Assembly (NCBI RefSeq): GCF_003612565.1
Contig: NZ_RAZG01000014.1
Coordinates: 1-64,000 of the forward strand
Length of the DNA: 64,000 bases
Source: Roseburia sp. 1XD42-69
Lineage (GTDB): Bacteria > Bacillota > Clostridia > Lachnospirales > Lachnospiraceae
Direction: 5' to 3'
Each line of letters starts with the position of its first letter. The stretch's first letter is position 1. Positions 9,366 to 18,597 of this stretch are shown piece after piece. The notes below the pieces were generated by a model. The model did no database searches. It saw only the letters and a list, made by a program, of their open reading frames with translations, and was not told the origin of the DNA. The translations under genes were made by a program, and so were the position numbers.

Positions 9366-9539
9366 CTACTCTGTTATCTCATACTGTAAAAGTTCATATT
9401 TTAATTTGCTGCCCACGGTAATTTCCGGGGGCAGCAATGCCCTTGCCACTAATTTTACATCATCCACCGTGATATCTGTCCGTTTCAGATTGGCATAATC
9501 CCCGTCGATACTCACCACTTCATAATACCATGTTTCCAT
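9366..9539 (-). CDS. Small 57-residue conserved-looking protein
   Basis: A short gene beginning METWYYEVVSIDGDYANL and ending ELLQYEITE. It is preceded by a good GAGGTGG site 5-7 nt before the ATG and lies just downstream of a near-consensus promoter. The sequence is acidic with alternating hydrophobic residues and no membrane segment or signal peptide; it looks like a small beta-rich cytosolic protein. I recognise no function. It is the first gene of a two-gene operon with the broken MBL-fold gene. Confidence 0.7.
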   Translation of the reverse strand: METWYYEVVSIDGDYANLKRTDITVDDVKLVARALLPPEITVGSKLKYELLQYEITE

Positions 9540-9617
9540 TTTCCCACCTCACATATCATAAGTTCTTTTTGGCTTTTCACGGTTGCTGCCTGGATCAAGC
9601 CATCTTCTCTCACAACC

Positions 9618-9646
9618 AGTATATACTATAGTATATAGATTGTCAA
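9618..9646 (-). promoter_or_regulatory. Near-consensus promoter with overlapping 18-bp palindromic operator
   Basis: On the minus strand TTGACA (9641-9646) and TATACT (9618-9623) are 17 bp apart. The spacer and most of the -10 are a perfect palindrome, TATATACTATAGTATATA at 9620-9637. A dimeric repressor (for example a GntR/YtrA or TetR type) bound there would block RNA polymerase. No obvious cognate regulator gene is adjacent. Confidence 0.8.
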
Positions 9647-9673
9647 AGTATTCCATCTTATTTTCAAGGAAAA

Positions 9674-11170
9674 TCAAATGATAATGCAAACCAGCCCTCC
9701 GCTGCTGTCATTCACGATTTTCTGCATGGTGTCCTGAAGCTTCATCTGGCACTCATCATCCATCATGGCAATTTTGCTGCGGATACCGTCCTCCATAAGC
9801 TCTCCTACAGACTTCCCGAAAATATTGGTATCCCACACCCCGTTTGGCGTGTTCTGCCCTTCCTTAATATACTCTATCAAATCCTTTGCCTGCTCCTCAC
9901 TGCCCACAATAGGTGCAATTTCCGTCTCGATATTTGCCCGGATTAAGTGGATGGAGGGGGAAGTGGCTTTCAGTTTTACTCCAAATTTATTACCGTGACG
10001 GATTAACTCCGGTTCCTCTAAGGAAATATCCGTAAGCTGGGGGTGAATTACCCCGTACCCTTTCATCTGCACGGCGCTTACCGCATCCGCCACTTTTTCA
10101 TAGGCGTTCTTCCGCCCGGACAGCTCTTTTACCAGAGAGATAAGCTGATACTCTCCCTGGATCGGAACACCGGTGAGTTCGCTGATATTCTCATAGTAAT
10201 ATTTGTCATCCATCTCCATTTTAATTTTTAAAAGCCCTTTGGCCAAATCAATTTTATCCAGATGGATATCGGATATGTACTCTGCATCCTCCGGCTTTCC
10301 GATACTGCTGATGTCCTTTGCCTGGGTGACGGAACTTAAAATATTTCTGGCTGTCTCCACCATACTCTGCTTCATCCTGTTGTCCATGGGAAGCATCTCC
10401 GCCCACTTTGGAATGTAAAATTCCATTTTTACAATGGGGAATTCATAGAGAATGCTCTCCAATATTTTTCCGATATCGTCTTTCCGAAGCTGCTGGCAGT
10501 TCACCGGAATCACAGGGGTCCCGTATTTTTCTTTCATTTTCTGCACCAGTCTCCCTGTCTCCTCGCTGAAAGGTTTTTCAGAATTCAGCACAATCACAAA
10601 GGGTTTGCCTATAGATTTCAATTCCTCCACGGTTTTTTCTTCCCCAGGAATATAATTTTCCCTGGTGAGTTCCCCAAAGGAGCCGTCCGCCGTCACCACA
10701 ATTCCAATGGTGGAATGTTCCTTGATAACTTTCTGGGTTCCGATGGAAGCCGCATCCACAAAGGGAATCTCATAGTCAAACCAGGGGGTTTTTACCATGC
10801 GCTTGTTATTCCCCTCCATATGTCCGGAGGCTCCCTCCACCATATAGCCCACGCAGTCAATCAGGCGCACTTTTACTTCCGTATCCCCTTCTAACCGAAT
10901 CTGCGCTGCATCCTTGGGTATAAATTTGGGTTCTGTGGTCATAATGGTTTTTCCCTGGGCCGACTGGGGCAGTTCATCCACAGTCCTGGCCTTCACATTT
11001 TCGTCCTCCATAAAGGGAAGCACCATAATGTCCATAAAACGCTTGATAAAAGTAGATTTTCCCGTCCGCACCGGCCCTACCACGCCGATATAAATTTCCC
11101 CGTCTGTTCTTTCCTGTATGTCACGGTAAAGATGAAATTCTTTATCCTGATTTACTGCTGACATTTCCAT
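9674..11170 (-). CDS. spoIVA: Stage IV sporulation protein A (spore coat morphogenetic ATPase)
   Basis: A 498-residue SpoIVA. In the mother cell it polymerises on the forespore surface, using ATP, to form the base layer of the coat. The Walker A motif GPVRTGKST is at 32-40, followed by DELPQSAQGKTIMTTEPKF and the characteristic RLIDCVGYMVEGA; the C terminus GGLVCIII matches the membrane-directed tail of the family. The start was chosen at MEMSAVNQ because AGGAAAGGGG lies 7 nt upstream; a TTG seven codons earlier lacks a site. A sigma-E-type promoter precedes it. This gene shows that the organism forms endospores. Confidence 0.96.
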   Translation of the reverse strand: MEMSAVNQDKEFHLYRDIQERTDGEIYIGVVGPVRTGKSTFIKRFMDIMVLPFMEDENVKARTVDELPQSAQGKTIMTTEPKFIPKDAAQIRLEGDTEVKVRLIDCVGYMVEGASGHMEGNNKRMVKTPWFDYEIPFVDAASIGTQKVIKEHSTIGIVVTADGSFGELTRENYIPGEEKTVEELKSIGKPFVIVLNSEKPFSEETGRLVQKMKEKYGTPVIPVNCQQLRKDDIGKILESILYEFPIVKMEFYIPKWAEMLPMDNRMKQSMVETARNILSSVTQAKDISSIGKPEDAEYISDIHLDKIDLAKGLLKIKMEMDDKYYYENISELTGVPIQGEYQLISLVKELSGRKNAYEKVADAVSAVQMKGYGVIHPQLTDISLEEPELIRHGNKFGVKLKATSPSIHLIRANIETEIAPIVGSEEQAKDLIEYIKEGQNTPNGVWDTNIFGKSVGELMEDGIRSKIAMMDDECQMKLQDTMQKIVNDSSGGLVCIII

Positions 11171-11213
11171 AAAAATACCCCTTTCCTGCAATGTAGTAAA
11201 CGTACCTTTCTAC

Positions 11214-11241
11214 ATTGTATGAAAAGGGATTTTTTTTATTC
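11214..11241 (-). promoter_or_regulatory. Sigma-E-type promoter of spoIVA
   Basis: On the minus strand CATACAAT (11214-11221) matches the sigma-E -10 consensus, and GAATAAA (11235-11241) sits 13 bp upstream as a plausible -35. Transcription would start about 40 nt before the spoIVA ATG, as expected for mother-cell expression. It lies just after the pyk stop codon. Confidence 0.7.
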
Positions 11242-11246
11242 CATAT

Positions 11247-12662
11247 TTATACTTCCTGTACTTTAATCATATTGGTGGTTCCCGACACGCCGATGGGAAC
11301 CCCGGAGGTAATCACCGTCATATCCCCTTTGGAAAGGAACCCTTCTTCCTCCGCTTTTTCTATGGCATGGTCAAATAAATCAAAGACATCCCTCTGCTTT
11401 TCCAAAATGACAGAGACAGTGCCCCACACCATACTAATCTGCCTTGCAACTTTCTCATCCATTGCCCCGCAGATAATGTCGCAGGCAGGGCAGTATTTTG
11501 CTATATTCCTGGCGGAATGTCCGCTTTTCGTCACGGTTACAATGGCCTTGGCGTTTAAGTCAAGGGCAGTGGTACAGGTGGCATGGCAGATAGCGTCCGT
11601 CACGTCGGGATTGGCTTTCCTCTCCCTGGAGAAGAAACGTTTCCGGTAATCGATATCCTGCTCCGTCCTGTCTGCAATTTTTATCATGGTGAGAAGGGAT
11701 TCCACCGGGTAAAGCCCTGCAGCCGTTTCCCCGGAGAGCATAATCGCCCCGGTGCCGTCGTAAATGGCATTTGCCACGTCTGTGGTTTCCGCCCTGGTGG
11801 GCCTTGGGTTTTTCATCATAGAGTCTAACATCTGGGTTGCGGTTATAATCTGTTTCCCCAGATTTACCCCTTTTTTAATAATCATTTTTTGAATCACCGG
11901 AACTTCCTCGTAGGGAATTTCCACTCCCATATCCCCTCTGGCCACCATAACCCCCTCTGCAGCCTCCAAAATATCGTCAATATTTGTGACGCCTTCCATA
12001 TTTTCGATTTTTGCAATAATATGGATGTCATAGCCGCCGTGGTCATTTAAATACTTCCGCATCTTATGAATATCATCCGCCCTGCGGACAAAGGAAGCCG
12101 CTATAAAATCCACATCCTCCTGTATACCAAAGAGAATGTCCTCCTTATCCTTTTCACTTAAAAAGGGCATGGATAATTTTACATTGGGCACGTTTACCCC
12201 TTTGCGGCCGGAAATTTTTCCCCCGTTTTTCACGGTGCAGACAATCGCTTTGTTTTTTATCTCATCCACCTGCATTTCCACCAGGCCGTCATCAATGAGT
12301 ATCGTGGTACCCTCTGCCACATCTTGGTATAAATCCTGGTATGTGATGGAGACACCCTCCTCGTTTCCAGGGTACTCTGTGCAGTAAAGTGTAAATTTCT
12401 GGTTTTCCTTTAAGATTACTTCTCCCTGCTCAAAGAGGCCCAGCCGGATTTCCGGCCCTTTCGTGTCCAACATAATCGCTGTCTGTGTATTATACTTTTT
12501 CCGAAGCTCCTTTACCTTATCCATCCTGGCCTTGTGCTCCTTATAATCCCCATGGGAAAAATTAAGCCTAGCCACATTCATGCCGCTTGCAATGAGCTGC
12601 TCTAACACATCCTCTTTATCCGTAGCCGGTCCAAGTGTACACACAATTTTTGTTTTCCGCAT
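11247..12662 (-). CDS. pyk: Pyruvate kinase
   Basis: A 471-residue pyruvate kinase converting phosphoenolpyruvate and ADP to pyruvate and ATP in glycolysis. The start MRKTKIVCTLGPATD is the normal beginning; the longer GTG reading adds eight residues that really contain the ribosome binding site. Visible motifs are RLNFSHG, LDTKGPEIR, the active-site segment IAKIENMEGV and MVARGDMGVEIP. It is the short form, without the C-terminal PEP-utiliser domain of many Bacillus enzymes. It is the third gene after the response regulator and hybrid kinase, 17 bp behind the kinase stop, so it is probably co-transcribed with them. Confidence 0.96.
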   Translation of the reverse strand: MRKTKIVCTLGPATDKEDVLEQLIASGMNVARLNFSHGDYKEHKARMDKVKELRKKYNTQTAIMLDTKGPEIRLGLFEQGEVILKENQKFTLYCTEYPGNEEGVSITYQDLYQDVAEGTTILIDDGLVEMQVDEIKNKAIVCTVKNGGKISGRKGVNVPNVKLSMPFLSEKDKEDILFGIQEDVDFIAASFVRRADDIHKMRKYLNDHGGYDIHIIAKIENMEGVTNIDDILEAAEGVMVARGDMGVEIPYEEVPVIQKMIIKKGVNLGKQIITATQMLDSMMKNPRPTRAETTDVANAIYDGTGAIMLSGETAAGLYPVESLLTMIKIADRTEQDIDYRKRFFSRERKANPDVTDAICHATCTTALDLNAKAIVTVTKSGHSARNIAKYCPACDIICGAMDEKVARQISMVWGTVSVILEKQRDVFDLFDHAIEKAEEEGFLSKGDMTVITSGVPIGVSGTTNMIKVQEV

Positions 12663-12679
12663 TCTCTTGCCTACTCCTT

Positions 12680-15358
12680 CTACCACTGTATTTTCGTCCA
12701 GGCGTCCATAATCGCCTCACAGGATTCCGTGTCAATATCCTGCACTGCACTTTTTAAGTGTTCATACAGTTCTTTGTGATTATCCTTAAGGCTGTATTTT
12801 GCCAGTTCCGTAACCACTTCCTCCATCTTGTCACTGTCTAACTCTTCCAAAGCATCGCCCATCTTTTCCGCCTGCTCTTTTAATATCTCCTGGGTAAAGT
12901 CCAAACCGCCTTCCACATTTTCTTCCGGCATCTCAAAATAGGGGGCCAGAATGTTTTTGTACCAGCGGTAATAGCTCACCACTTCATCTGTAAACTCATG
13001 AATTAATAGGATATCCCCGGCATTTCCTGCAGCTTCCATGCGCTCCGCCTTCTGTGCCAGTTCCATAGCCCCGATCTGCCGGGAGGCGCTCTTTAAAGCG
13101 TGGACTTCTATGGTGTATTCCTTTATCTTTTCCTGGGTTTCATATTCCTTAATCAAATTGCTTTTCTTGTCAATGGCCAGATAATAATCCTTTAACACGG
13201 CAAAGAAAAGTTTCTTGCTGCCCACAAGGGACAGGGCCGCATTCACATCCAGTCCTTCAATTTCAATATCCGGCTCATCATCGCATTCCTCCTGCTTTGC
13301 GGCAATGATATCCCCTTCCTCCCGTCTCTTAATCTTTTCCGGGGGAAGCCACTGTTTTAGCTTGGCACAAATCACCCGCATCTCAATGGGCTTTGGCACA
13401 AAATCATTCATGCCCTCCCCCACAAGCATCTCTTTTGTGCCCCCCACGGCGTTTGCAGTGAGGGCGATAATAGGCACATCTTTGTAATCGTCATAAAACC
13501 TTCTTATAATATGGGTGGTTTCCACCCCGTCAACTTCCGGCATCATATGATCCATAAATACTAAATCGTAATGCTTTCCGGAAATCAGGGAAATGGCCTC
13601 TTTACCGCTTAGGGCAGTGTCAATCTTCATCCGCAAAGGCTCCAAAAGCCCCTCCGCCACCGTAAGGTTGATGGCGTTGTCATCCACAATAAGAATCTGG
13701 GCATCCGGCGCTACAAAATTCACATCATCCGCCAAAATGCCTTCCTGAACCTCAAAGATATCCTGACCGCTTAAAATAGCAGAGAGATTTAAGGCATAGA
13801 TAGGCTTTGCCACCACCCGGATATTATTTAAACTGGGCTGTATCTTGTCATTATATTTCACCAAAAGCACGCCTGTCACTTCCGGATGGCTCTGAAGAAA
13901 ACTTTCCACTTTATCGGAAAACTGAGGTTTTTCCATAAACAGGAAGTGTATGCTGCTCTCCTCAAGCTGGTCCGGGGTAAGCTCCCAGTAACCGGCGCCG
14001 AATTTCTCGCAGTCTCTTTTTAACTGCTGGCGTATATAGGTATTTGCCACTAAATTCCCCACCGTCATCGTCTCTTCCACCTGGGGTATGGAAGGCCTGT
14101 GGGTAACGATTTTGGATGGAAGTTCAAACCGGAAAGTGCTGCCCTTCTCATATACGCTCTCCACGCTGATATTTCCCCCCATCAGCGTGAGAAGCTGTTT
14201 GGAAATCGCAAGGCCAAGCCCTGTCCCCTCCACATTTCTGTTCCGCTTGCTGTCCACCTGCTGGAAAGACTGGAATAGTTTGCCCAAATCCGCTTTCTTT
14301 ATTCCCTGGCCTGTATCGGAAACAGCCATCTTTAACAGAACTGTCTCCTCGTCAATGGGCTCGCACTCCACACTTAAATGGACTTCTCCCCCCGCCGTAA
14401 ATTTCACCGCATTGTTCATGAGATTTACAATAATCTGTTTGATTCTGTTGCTGTCCCCGTACAGTTCATAGGGAAGCTCCAGGGGAATATCCAGGGTGAG
14501 TTCCAGATTTTTATTGCCGATACGGTTTAGAATCATACTGATGACATCATTGATAATGGAGAGAGGTTCATACTCCTCCTCCACAATACTTAATTTTCCA
14601 GACTCTATCTTGGAAAAATCCAAAATATCATTTACGATGGTTAAAAGAGTCTGGCCGGAAGACTTAATCTGGGAAATATATTCCCTTGCCGCAGAGGGAA
14701 GGTCCTCCCTTAAAGCCATCTCCGCCATACCGATCACCGCATTCATGGGAGTTCTGATTTCATGGCTCATATTTGCAAGAAAGTCCGATTTCATCTTAAT
14801 AGCCCGCTCCACCTCGGAGTTGCCCACCATTAACTGATGTTTTGTATAAGCCATATCGGAGAGAATCGATGCCAGCACAGAAAGAAAATTTGCCGCCTTT
14901 TCAATCTTTCCCTTCTCCAGTACCGGAAGCTTTTTTGCCACTGAAACATAGGCATCCGGGTCAATTTTTAACTCGGCAGCCAGTTTCCGCACCCTGGCCT
15001 CATCCATCTCATGGAGAAGCACCTGCCCGCCGATAAAACTTCCCACCAGCTGTCCGTTTGCAATAATGGGGGCGGCATAATCCACAAGCCCTGCATGGCA
15101 GATATATGTACTGAAATTTCCTTTTTCCATGGCAATCTCTGCGCCCCGCTTATTGCAGTATTCGCACCTGCGGCAGCCAAGCTCCGACCGCCTAGTATAT
15201 TTCAGACAAAAATCCGAAAAATGAGATCGCTCCGTTACGGAAATCCCGTTTTTGTCCGTAGTATTTGCCGCCATCCCTGTCATATCGGAAAAAGCATCCT
15301 GAATACGCTGTAATACGTCCCGGTCAATCAAATCCGTGAGATATAGTTCATTGTCCAT
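12680..15358 (-). CDS. PocR-domain hybrid sensor histidine kinase
   Basis: An 892-residue cytoplasmic hybrid kinase. Residues 5-175 form a PocR sensory domain with its cysteine pattern (Cys51, Cys62, Cys65, Cys68, Cys88), thought to bind a small ligand or metal. HisKA follows with phospho-acceptor His199 in NMSHEIRTPMN, then the ATPase domain (N-box near 314, GTGLGL at 378-383). A degenerate receiver-like stretch at about 430-545 precedes a receiver with phospho-acceptor Asp603 (FMDHMMPEVDG), and an HPt domain carries His753 (VHALKSASR). There are no membrane segments, so it senses an internal signal. It lies between a response regulator and pyk in one operon; GAGGTAGG supports the start. Confidence 0.9.
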   Translation of the reverse strand: MDNELYLTDLIDRDVLQRIQDAFSDMTGMAANTTDKNGISVTERSHFSDFCLKYTRRSELGCRRCEYCNKRGAEIAMEKGNFSTYICHAGLVDYAAPIIANGQLVGSFIGGQVLLHEMDEARVRKLAAELKIDPDAYVSVAKKLPVLEKGKIEKAANFLSVLASILSDMAYTKHQLMVGNSEVERAIKMKSDFLANMSHEIRTPMNAVIGMAEMALREDLPSAAREYISQIKSSGQTLLTIVNDILDFSKIESGKLSIVEEEYEPLSIINDVISMILNRIGNKNLELTLDIPLELPYELYGDSNRIKQIIVNLMNNAVKFTAGGEVHLSVECEPIDEETVLLKMAVSDTGQGIKKADLGKLFQSFQQVDSKRNRNVEGTGLGLAISKQLLTLMGGNISVESVYEKGSTFRFELPSKIVTHRPSIPQVEETMTVGNLVANTYIRQQLKRDCEKFGAGYWELTPDQLEESSIHFLFMEKPQFSDKVESFLQSHPEVTGVLLVKYNDKIQPSLNNIRVVAKPIYALNLSAILSGQDIFEVQEGILADDVNFVAPDAQILIVDDNAINLTVAEGLLEPLRMKIDTALSGKEAISLISGKHYDLVFMDHMMPEVDGVETTHIIRRFYDDYKDVPIIALTANAVGGTKEMLVGEGMNDFVPKPIEMRVICAKLKQWLPPEKIKRREEGDIIAAKQEECDDEPDIEIEGLDVNAALSLVGSKKLFFAVLKDYYLAIDKKSNLIKEYETQEKIKEYTIEVHALKSASRQIGAMELAQKAERMEAAGNAGDILLIHEFTDEVVSYYRWYKNILAPYFEMPEENVEGGLDFTQEILKEQAEKMGDALEELDSDKMEEVVTELAKYSLKDNHKELYEHLKSAVQDIDTESCEAIMDAWTKIQW

Positions 15359-15375
15359 ATGCCTACCTCAATTTC

Positions 15376-16263
15376 TTACTCCAGCAGCCCCACAATTGTA
15401 TCTGAAAGCCTCTCCACATTAATGGGCTTCAAGAGATACCCCTGAATGTTGTTGCTGAGTACCTGTTCAATTTTTCCCCTGTCCGTCACACCTGTCAAAA
15501 AGATAACAGGAAGGTCTTTCAATTCCGGATTATTGCGGATTTCCGAGAGCACATCCGCGCCGTTTTCCCCCGGCATCTCGTAATCTAAAAGCACCAAATC
15601 CGTGTGCTTTGTCTCTAAAAACTTTAAGGCTACCTTTCCGCTGATAGCGGTTGCCACCTGGTAATCTTCGCTTAAATAATTTTTCATCATGCGCAGCATA
15701 CTGGCATCGTCATCCACAATCAGAATATGTTTTGGCTCTTCCGGCTCCTTTGGCTCTTCCGGCATCATTGTGGCAGGGAGCGCCATCTGGGGAATATCAA
15801 AGACGAATTCACCCATTGCATCTTCTGCCAGCTTTTTCGCCCGCTCTTCCTCCGCCGCCCGCACGGCATCCTCCATAATCTTCTTCTGTCTGTCCCTCTT
15901 GTCTAAAAAACTTACCAGCCTGCTCTCAATATCTTTAATGGGAATGGGACGGTAGATTTCTTCCTGGGACATTCCCGGTGCTGTCCGCTTAAAATCTGCG
16001 CAGTCCTGTTTATCCCCAATAAGCACCACAGGAATATCTTTATCTGAAAGTACAAATTTCAGCCTGGCTGCATTGTTCAAAGAACTCTTTGTCTCTTTCC
16101 ACAGGCAGAAAACCATTAAATCCGGCTGAAAATACTTGACATGACACTGGGCATCATCCCAACGCTCTGAAGTAATCATGCACTCAAAGGTAAATTCCAT
16201 CTGAGTAAAAAAATCATTCATGAGCGTCCGGTTGCTCCCACTTAATAGTATCTTTCGTTTCAT
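15376..16263 (-). CDS. Response regulator with degenerate N-terminal receiver
   Basis: A 295-residue protein with two receiver-like halves and no output domain. The N-terminal half (1-120) has the shape of a receiver but lacks the acceptor aspartate (DLMVFCLWKE at the expected strand). A Glu/Lys-rich helix at 122-150 and a Pro/Glu linker lead to a canonical receiver at 178-295, with acidic pocket VDDD (183-186), Asp227 in LLDYEMPG, and LKPIN near the end. It is the likely partner of the hybrid kinase 17 bp downstream. GGGAGGTAAG precedes the ATG. The output is probably protein-protein interaction. Confidence 0.85.
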   Translation of the reverse strand: MKRKILLSGSNRTLMNDFFTQMEFTFECMITSERWDDAQCHVKYFQPDLMVFCLWKETKSSLNNAARLKFVLSDKDIPVVLIGDKQDCADFKRTAPGMSQEEIYRPIPIKDIESRLVSFLDKRDRQKKIMEDAVRAAEEERAKKLAEDAMGEFVFDIPQMALPATMMPEEPKEPEEPKHILIVDDDASMLRMMKNYLSEDYQVATAISGKVALKFLETKHTDLVLLDYEMPGENGADVLSEIRNNPELKDLPVIFLTGVTDRGKIEQVLSNNIQGYLLKPINVERLSDTIVGLLE

Positions 16264-16392
16264 ACTATATTCTTACCTCCCAATCATCCCATTTTCTCTA
16301 ATTCATAAACATATATAATAAATATTATACTCGATTTTATAGGATAATTCAATATAGGAATCTAAAAAACGTAATGCTGCCATAAACTCCAC

Positions 16393-16799
16393 TTAAGCCT
16401 TTATCACAGAGCCGCAATACTCACAGGCCTCTGTCTTACCTGCCTGAATATGGTTAATTCCGCTGCAGTGCGGACAGGTGCAGGTAATCACCTTTCCCTG
16501 CCCATATCCGTCTGATTCCTATTAGAGTCCTGTCCCTGGGTCCCTTGATTTACAGTAGAAAAGCTCTTCTGTATCATATCTTCCATTACAGTGGTAACTG
16601 CTGCCATTTCTTCAAATACTTTTGAGGCATTTACATTCATTTTCCGTTGAGCTTCCCACTTCTCCTGCTTTTCCCTCTCCAGACGTTTCTTTTTCTTTGC
16701 TTAGATCTAAAAATAAGCCATAGTCCATGTAACTCCAAAAAACATTTCAAAATCTTCTATTATTCTGCCAACTGCCGTAGATAATTTTTTCTTATTCAT
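16393..16799 (-). pseudogene. Decayed small zinc-ribbon protein
   Basis: A small gene broken into pieces. From the ATG at 16799, MNKKKLSTAVGRIIEDF runs to a stop after MAYF. After a frame change, a charged helix (KKKRLEREKQEKWEAQ) runs into KVFEEMAAVTTVMEDMIQ. After a second shift near 16515 the frame gives a zinc ribbon, ITCTCPHCSG...EACEYCGSV, ending at 16393. The intact protein would have been about 130 residues. The surrounding 16264-16392 and 16800-16884 show nothing else recognisable. Confidence 0.6.
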
Positions 16800-16884
16800 T
16801 TTTCTCTTCTGTATGTATTATATTCTTGCTTTTATCATAAAATTTCATTATTCTATTGTCAATAATCTAAAATCCTGTAACGTC

Positions 16885-16921
16885 AAAAATTCCGAAATCC
16901 CATATGGAATTTCGGAATTTT
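16885..16921 (-). terminator. malQ terminator
   Basis: A long A/T-rich inverted repeat centred on CCGAAAT/ATTTCGG (16885-16898 with 16909-16921) follows the malQ stop, and on the minus strand it ends in a T-run. Confidence 0.8.
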
Positions 16922-16932
16922 CTCCCTATATC

Positions 16933-18480
16933 CTAATTTTCTGTCTCCCCGGCGCTTTTATTTTCCACATCCAAAGCATCCTTTAACTTTTTCTTCTCAT
17001 CCACACGCTCTCTGCCGTAGGTCTTCATATATTTCCGCACCTTCCCTGCAAGCTGGGGGGTAATGGCATCGGGCTTTGCCCGCCATTTCCAGTTGCATCC
17101 CAAAGTGGACGGGGTATTCATTCTGGCTTTGCTGCCCAGTCCCAAAAGATCCTGCATAGGCACAACCGCAAGGTCGCTGACACTTGCCCATGCCCCCCGC
17201 ATCATGCCCCAGTTATAGCCTTCCTCCTGAGTCAAGTTAAAATAGCGTTTTGCAAAGTTCACGCTCTCCCTGGGAGCCGTTTTCATCCATCCAAGAATCG
17301 TGTCATTGTCGTGGGTTCCCGTGTAGACCACGCTGTGGCTCTGGTAATTGTGGGGAAGGTAATCACTCTCCTCCCTGGTGTCAAAGGCAAACTGAACCAG
17401 CTTCATCCCAGGGAATCCGGAGTCCTTCACCAATTTCAACACGGAGGGGGTCAAAAAGCCCAAATCCTCCACAATGATATTTAATTTCCCCAGTTTTTTC
17501 TCCAAAACTTCAAAGAGCTCCATGCCGGGACCCTCTTTCCACTTTCCGTTTCTTGCGGTGTCGTCCTGTGCCGGAATGGCATAGTAGGAATCAAATCCAC
17601 GGAAATGGTCGATGCGCACTATGTCGTAAAGCTCCGACATGGCCTTAATTCGGTTCGTCCACCAGGCATATCCGTCCTCTCTCATCACATCCCAGCGGAA
17701 CAGCGGATTTCCCCACAGCTGGCCGTCTGCGGAAAATGCATCCGGCGGACATCCTGCCACCTCAATGGGATTTAAATCCGAATCCAGATAAAACTGTCCG
17801 GGGTTTGCCCACACATCCGCACTGTCCCCTGCCACATAGATGGGCACGTCTCCGATAATTTTGATACCCTTCTTGTTGGCATACTCTTTTAAGCTGCGCC
17901 ACTGTTTGAAAAACAGGTACTGAAGCATTCTGTAAAACTGCATCTCCTGGGCATAAGTCTCCCTGGCATCCTTTATGGCTGCCTCTTCCCTGAAACGGTA
18001 CGCCTTATCCCACTCCGACCAGGCTGCGCCGTCGTTGGCATCCTTTAAAGCCATAAACAGCACATAGTCCTCCAGCCAGTGTTTTTCCTGTTCACAAAAT
18101 GCGTCAAAATCTCTGGGAACTCTCTTCATGAAACGCTCAAAAGCTTTTTTCAGAAGGTCATAGCGGTTTTCATACATAATACCGTAATCCACTTCTGTCC
18201 TCTTACTCCCCCATTTGTAAGATTTACACTCTTTTTCCGTGAGCAGTTTCTCCCTGCAGAGAATTTCCAAATCAATAAAATATGGATTTCCCGCAAGGCT
18301 GGAAAAAGACTGATAGGGGGAATCTCCGTAGCTGGTGGGACAGATAGGCAGTATCTGCCAGTAAGTCTGCCCCGCCTTCACAAGAAAATCCACAAACTTC
18401 CTGGCTTCTTTCCCCATCGTTCCGATTCCATATTCGGAGGGAAGGGAGGAAATATGCATCAATATTCCACTTGTTCTCAT
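16933..18480 (-). CDS. malQ: 4-alpha-glucanotransferase (amylomaltase)
   Basis: A 515-residue GH77 enzyme that transfers alpha-1,4-glucan segments between maltodextrins, releasing glucose. The start MRTSGILMHISSLPS and GDVPIYVAGDSADVW are typical. The catalytic nucleophile is Asp291 (VRIDHFRGF), the acid/base Glu338 (VEDLGF), and the third acid Asp391 (GTHDND). The C-terminal tail is Lys/Glu-rich. It lies downstream of a LacI regulator and a sugar ABC transporter on the same strand, so the whole set probably handles maltodextrin or a related glucan. Confidence 0.95.
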   Translation of the reverse strand: MRTSGILMHISSLPSEYGIGTMGKEARKFVDFLVKAGQTYWQILPICPTSYGDSPYQSFSSLAGNPYFIDLEILCREKLLTEKECKSYKWGSKRTEVDYGIMYENRYDLLKKAFERFMKRVPRDFDAFCEQEKHWLEDYVLFMALKDANDGAAWSEWDKAYRFREEAAIKDARETYAQEMQFYRMLQYLFFKQWRSLKEYANKKGIKIIGDVPIYVAGDSADVWANPGQFYLDSDLNPIEVAGCPPDAFSADGQLWGNPLFRWDVMREDGYAWWTNRIKAMSELYDIVRIDHFRGFDSYYAIPAQDDTARNGKWKEGPGMELFEVLEKKLGKLNIIVEDLGFLTPSVLKLVKDSGFPGMKLVQFAFDTREESDYLPHNYQSHSVVYTGTHDNDTILGWMKTAPRESVNFAKRYFNLTQEEGYNWGMMRGAWASVSDLAVVPMQDLLGLGSKARMNTPSTLGCNWKWRAKPDAITPQLAGKVRKYMKTYGRERVDEKKKLKDALDVENKSAGETEN

Positions 18481-18511
18481 ACGCTCTATTCTCCTAATCT
18501 AAATCAATGAT

Positions 18512-18564
18512 ACTCACGAGGGATAATAATTGCCATATTGTTCAAAATAAAGACGCTCGTGAGT
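18512..18564 (-). promoter_or_regulatory. Inverted repeat upstream of malQ
   Basis: Nine-base arms ACTCACGAG (18512-18520) and CTCGTGAGT (18556-18564) are separated by 35 nt in the lacI-malQ gap. A TTGACT hexamer overlaps the upstream arm on the minus strand, but no good -10 is correctly spaced. It may be a leader hairpin or a two-part operator. Confidence 0.4.
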
Positions 18565-18597
18565 CAACGTTATTGGCAAACTTTCCTGTTTGTCCGT

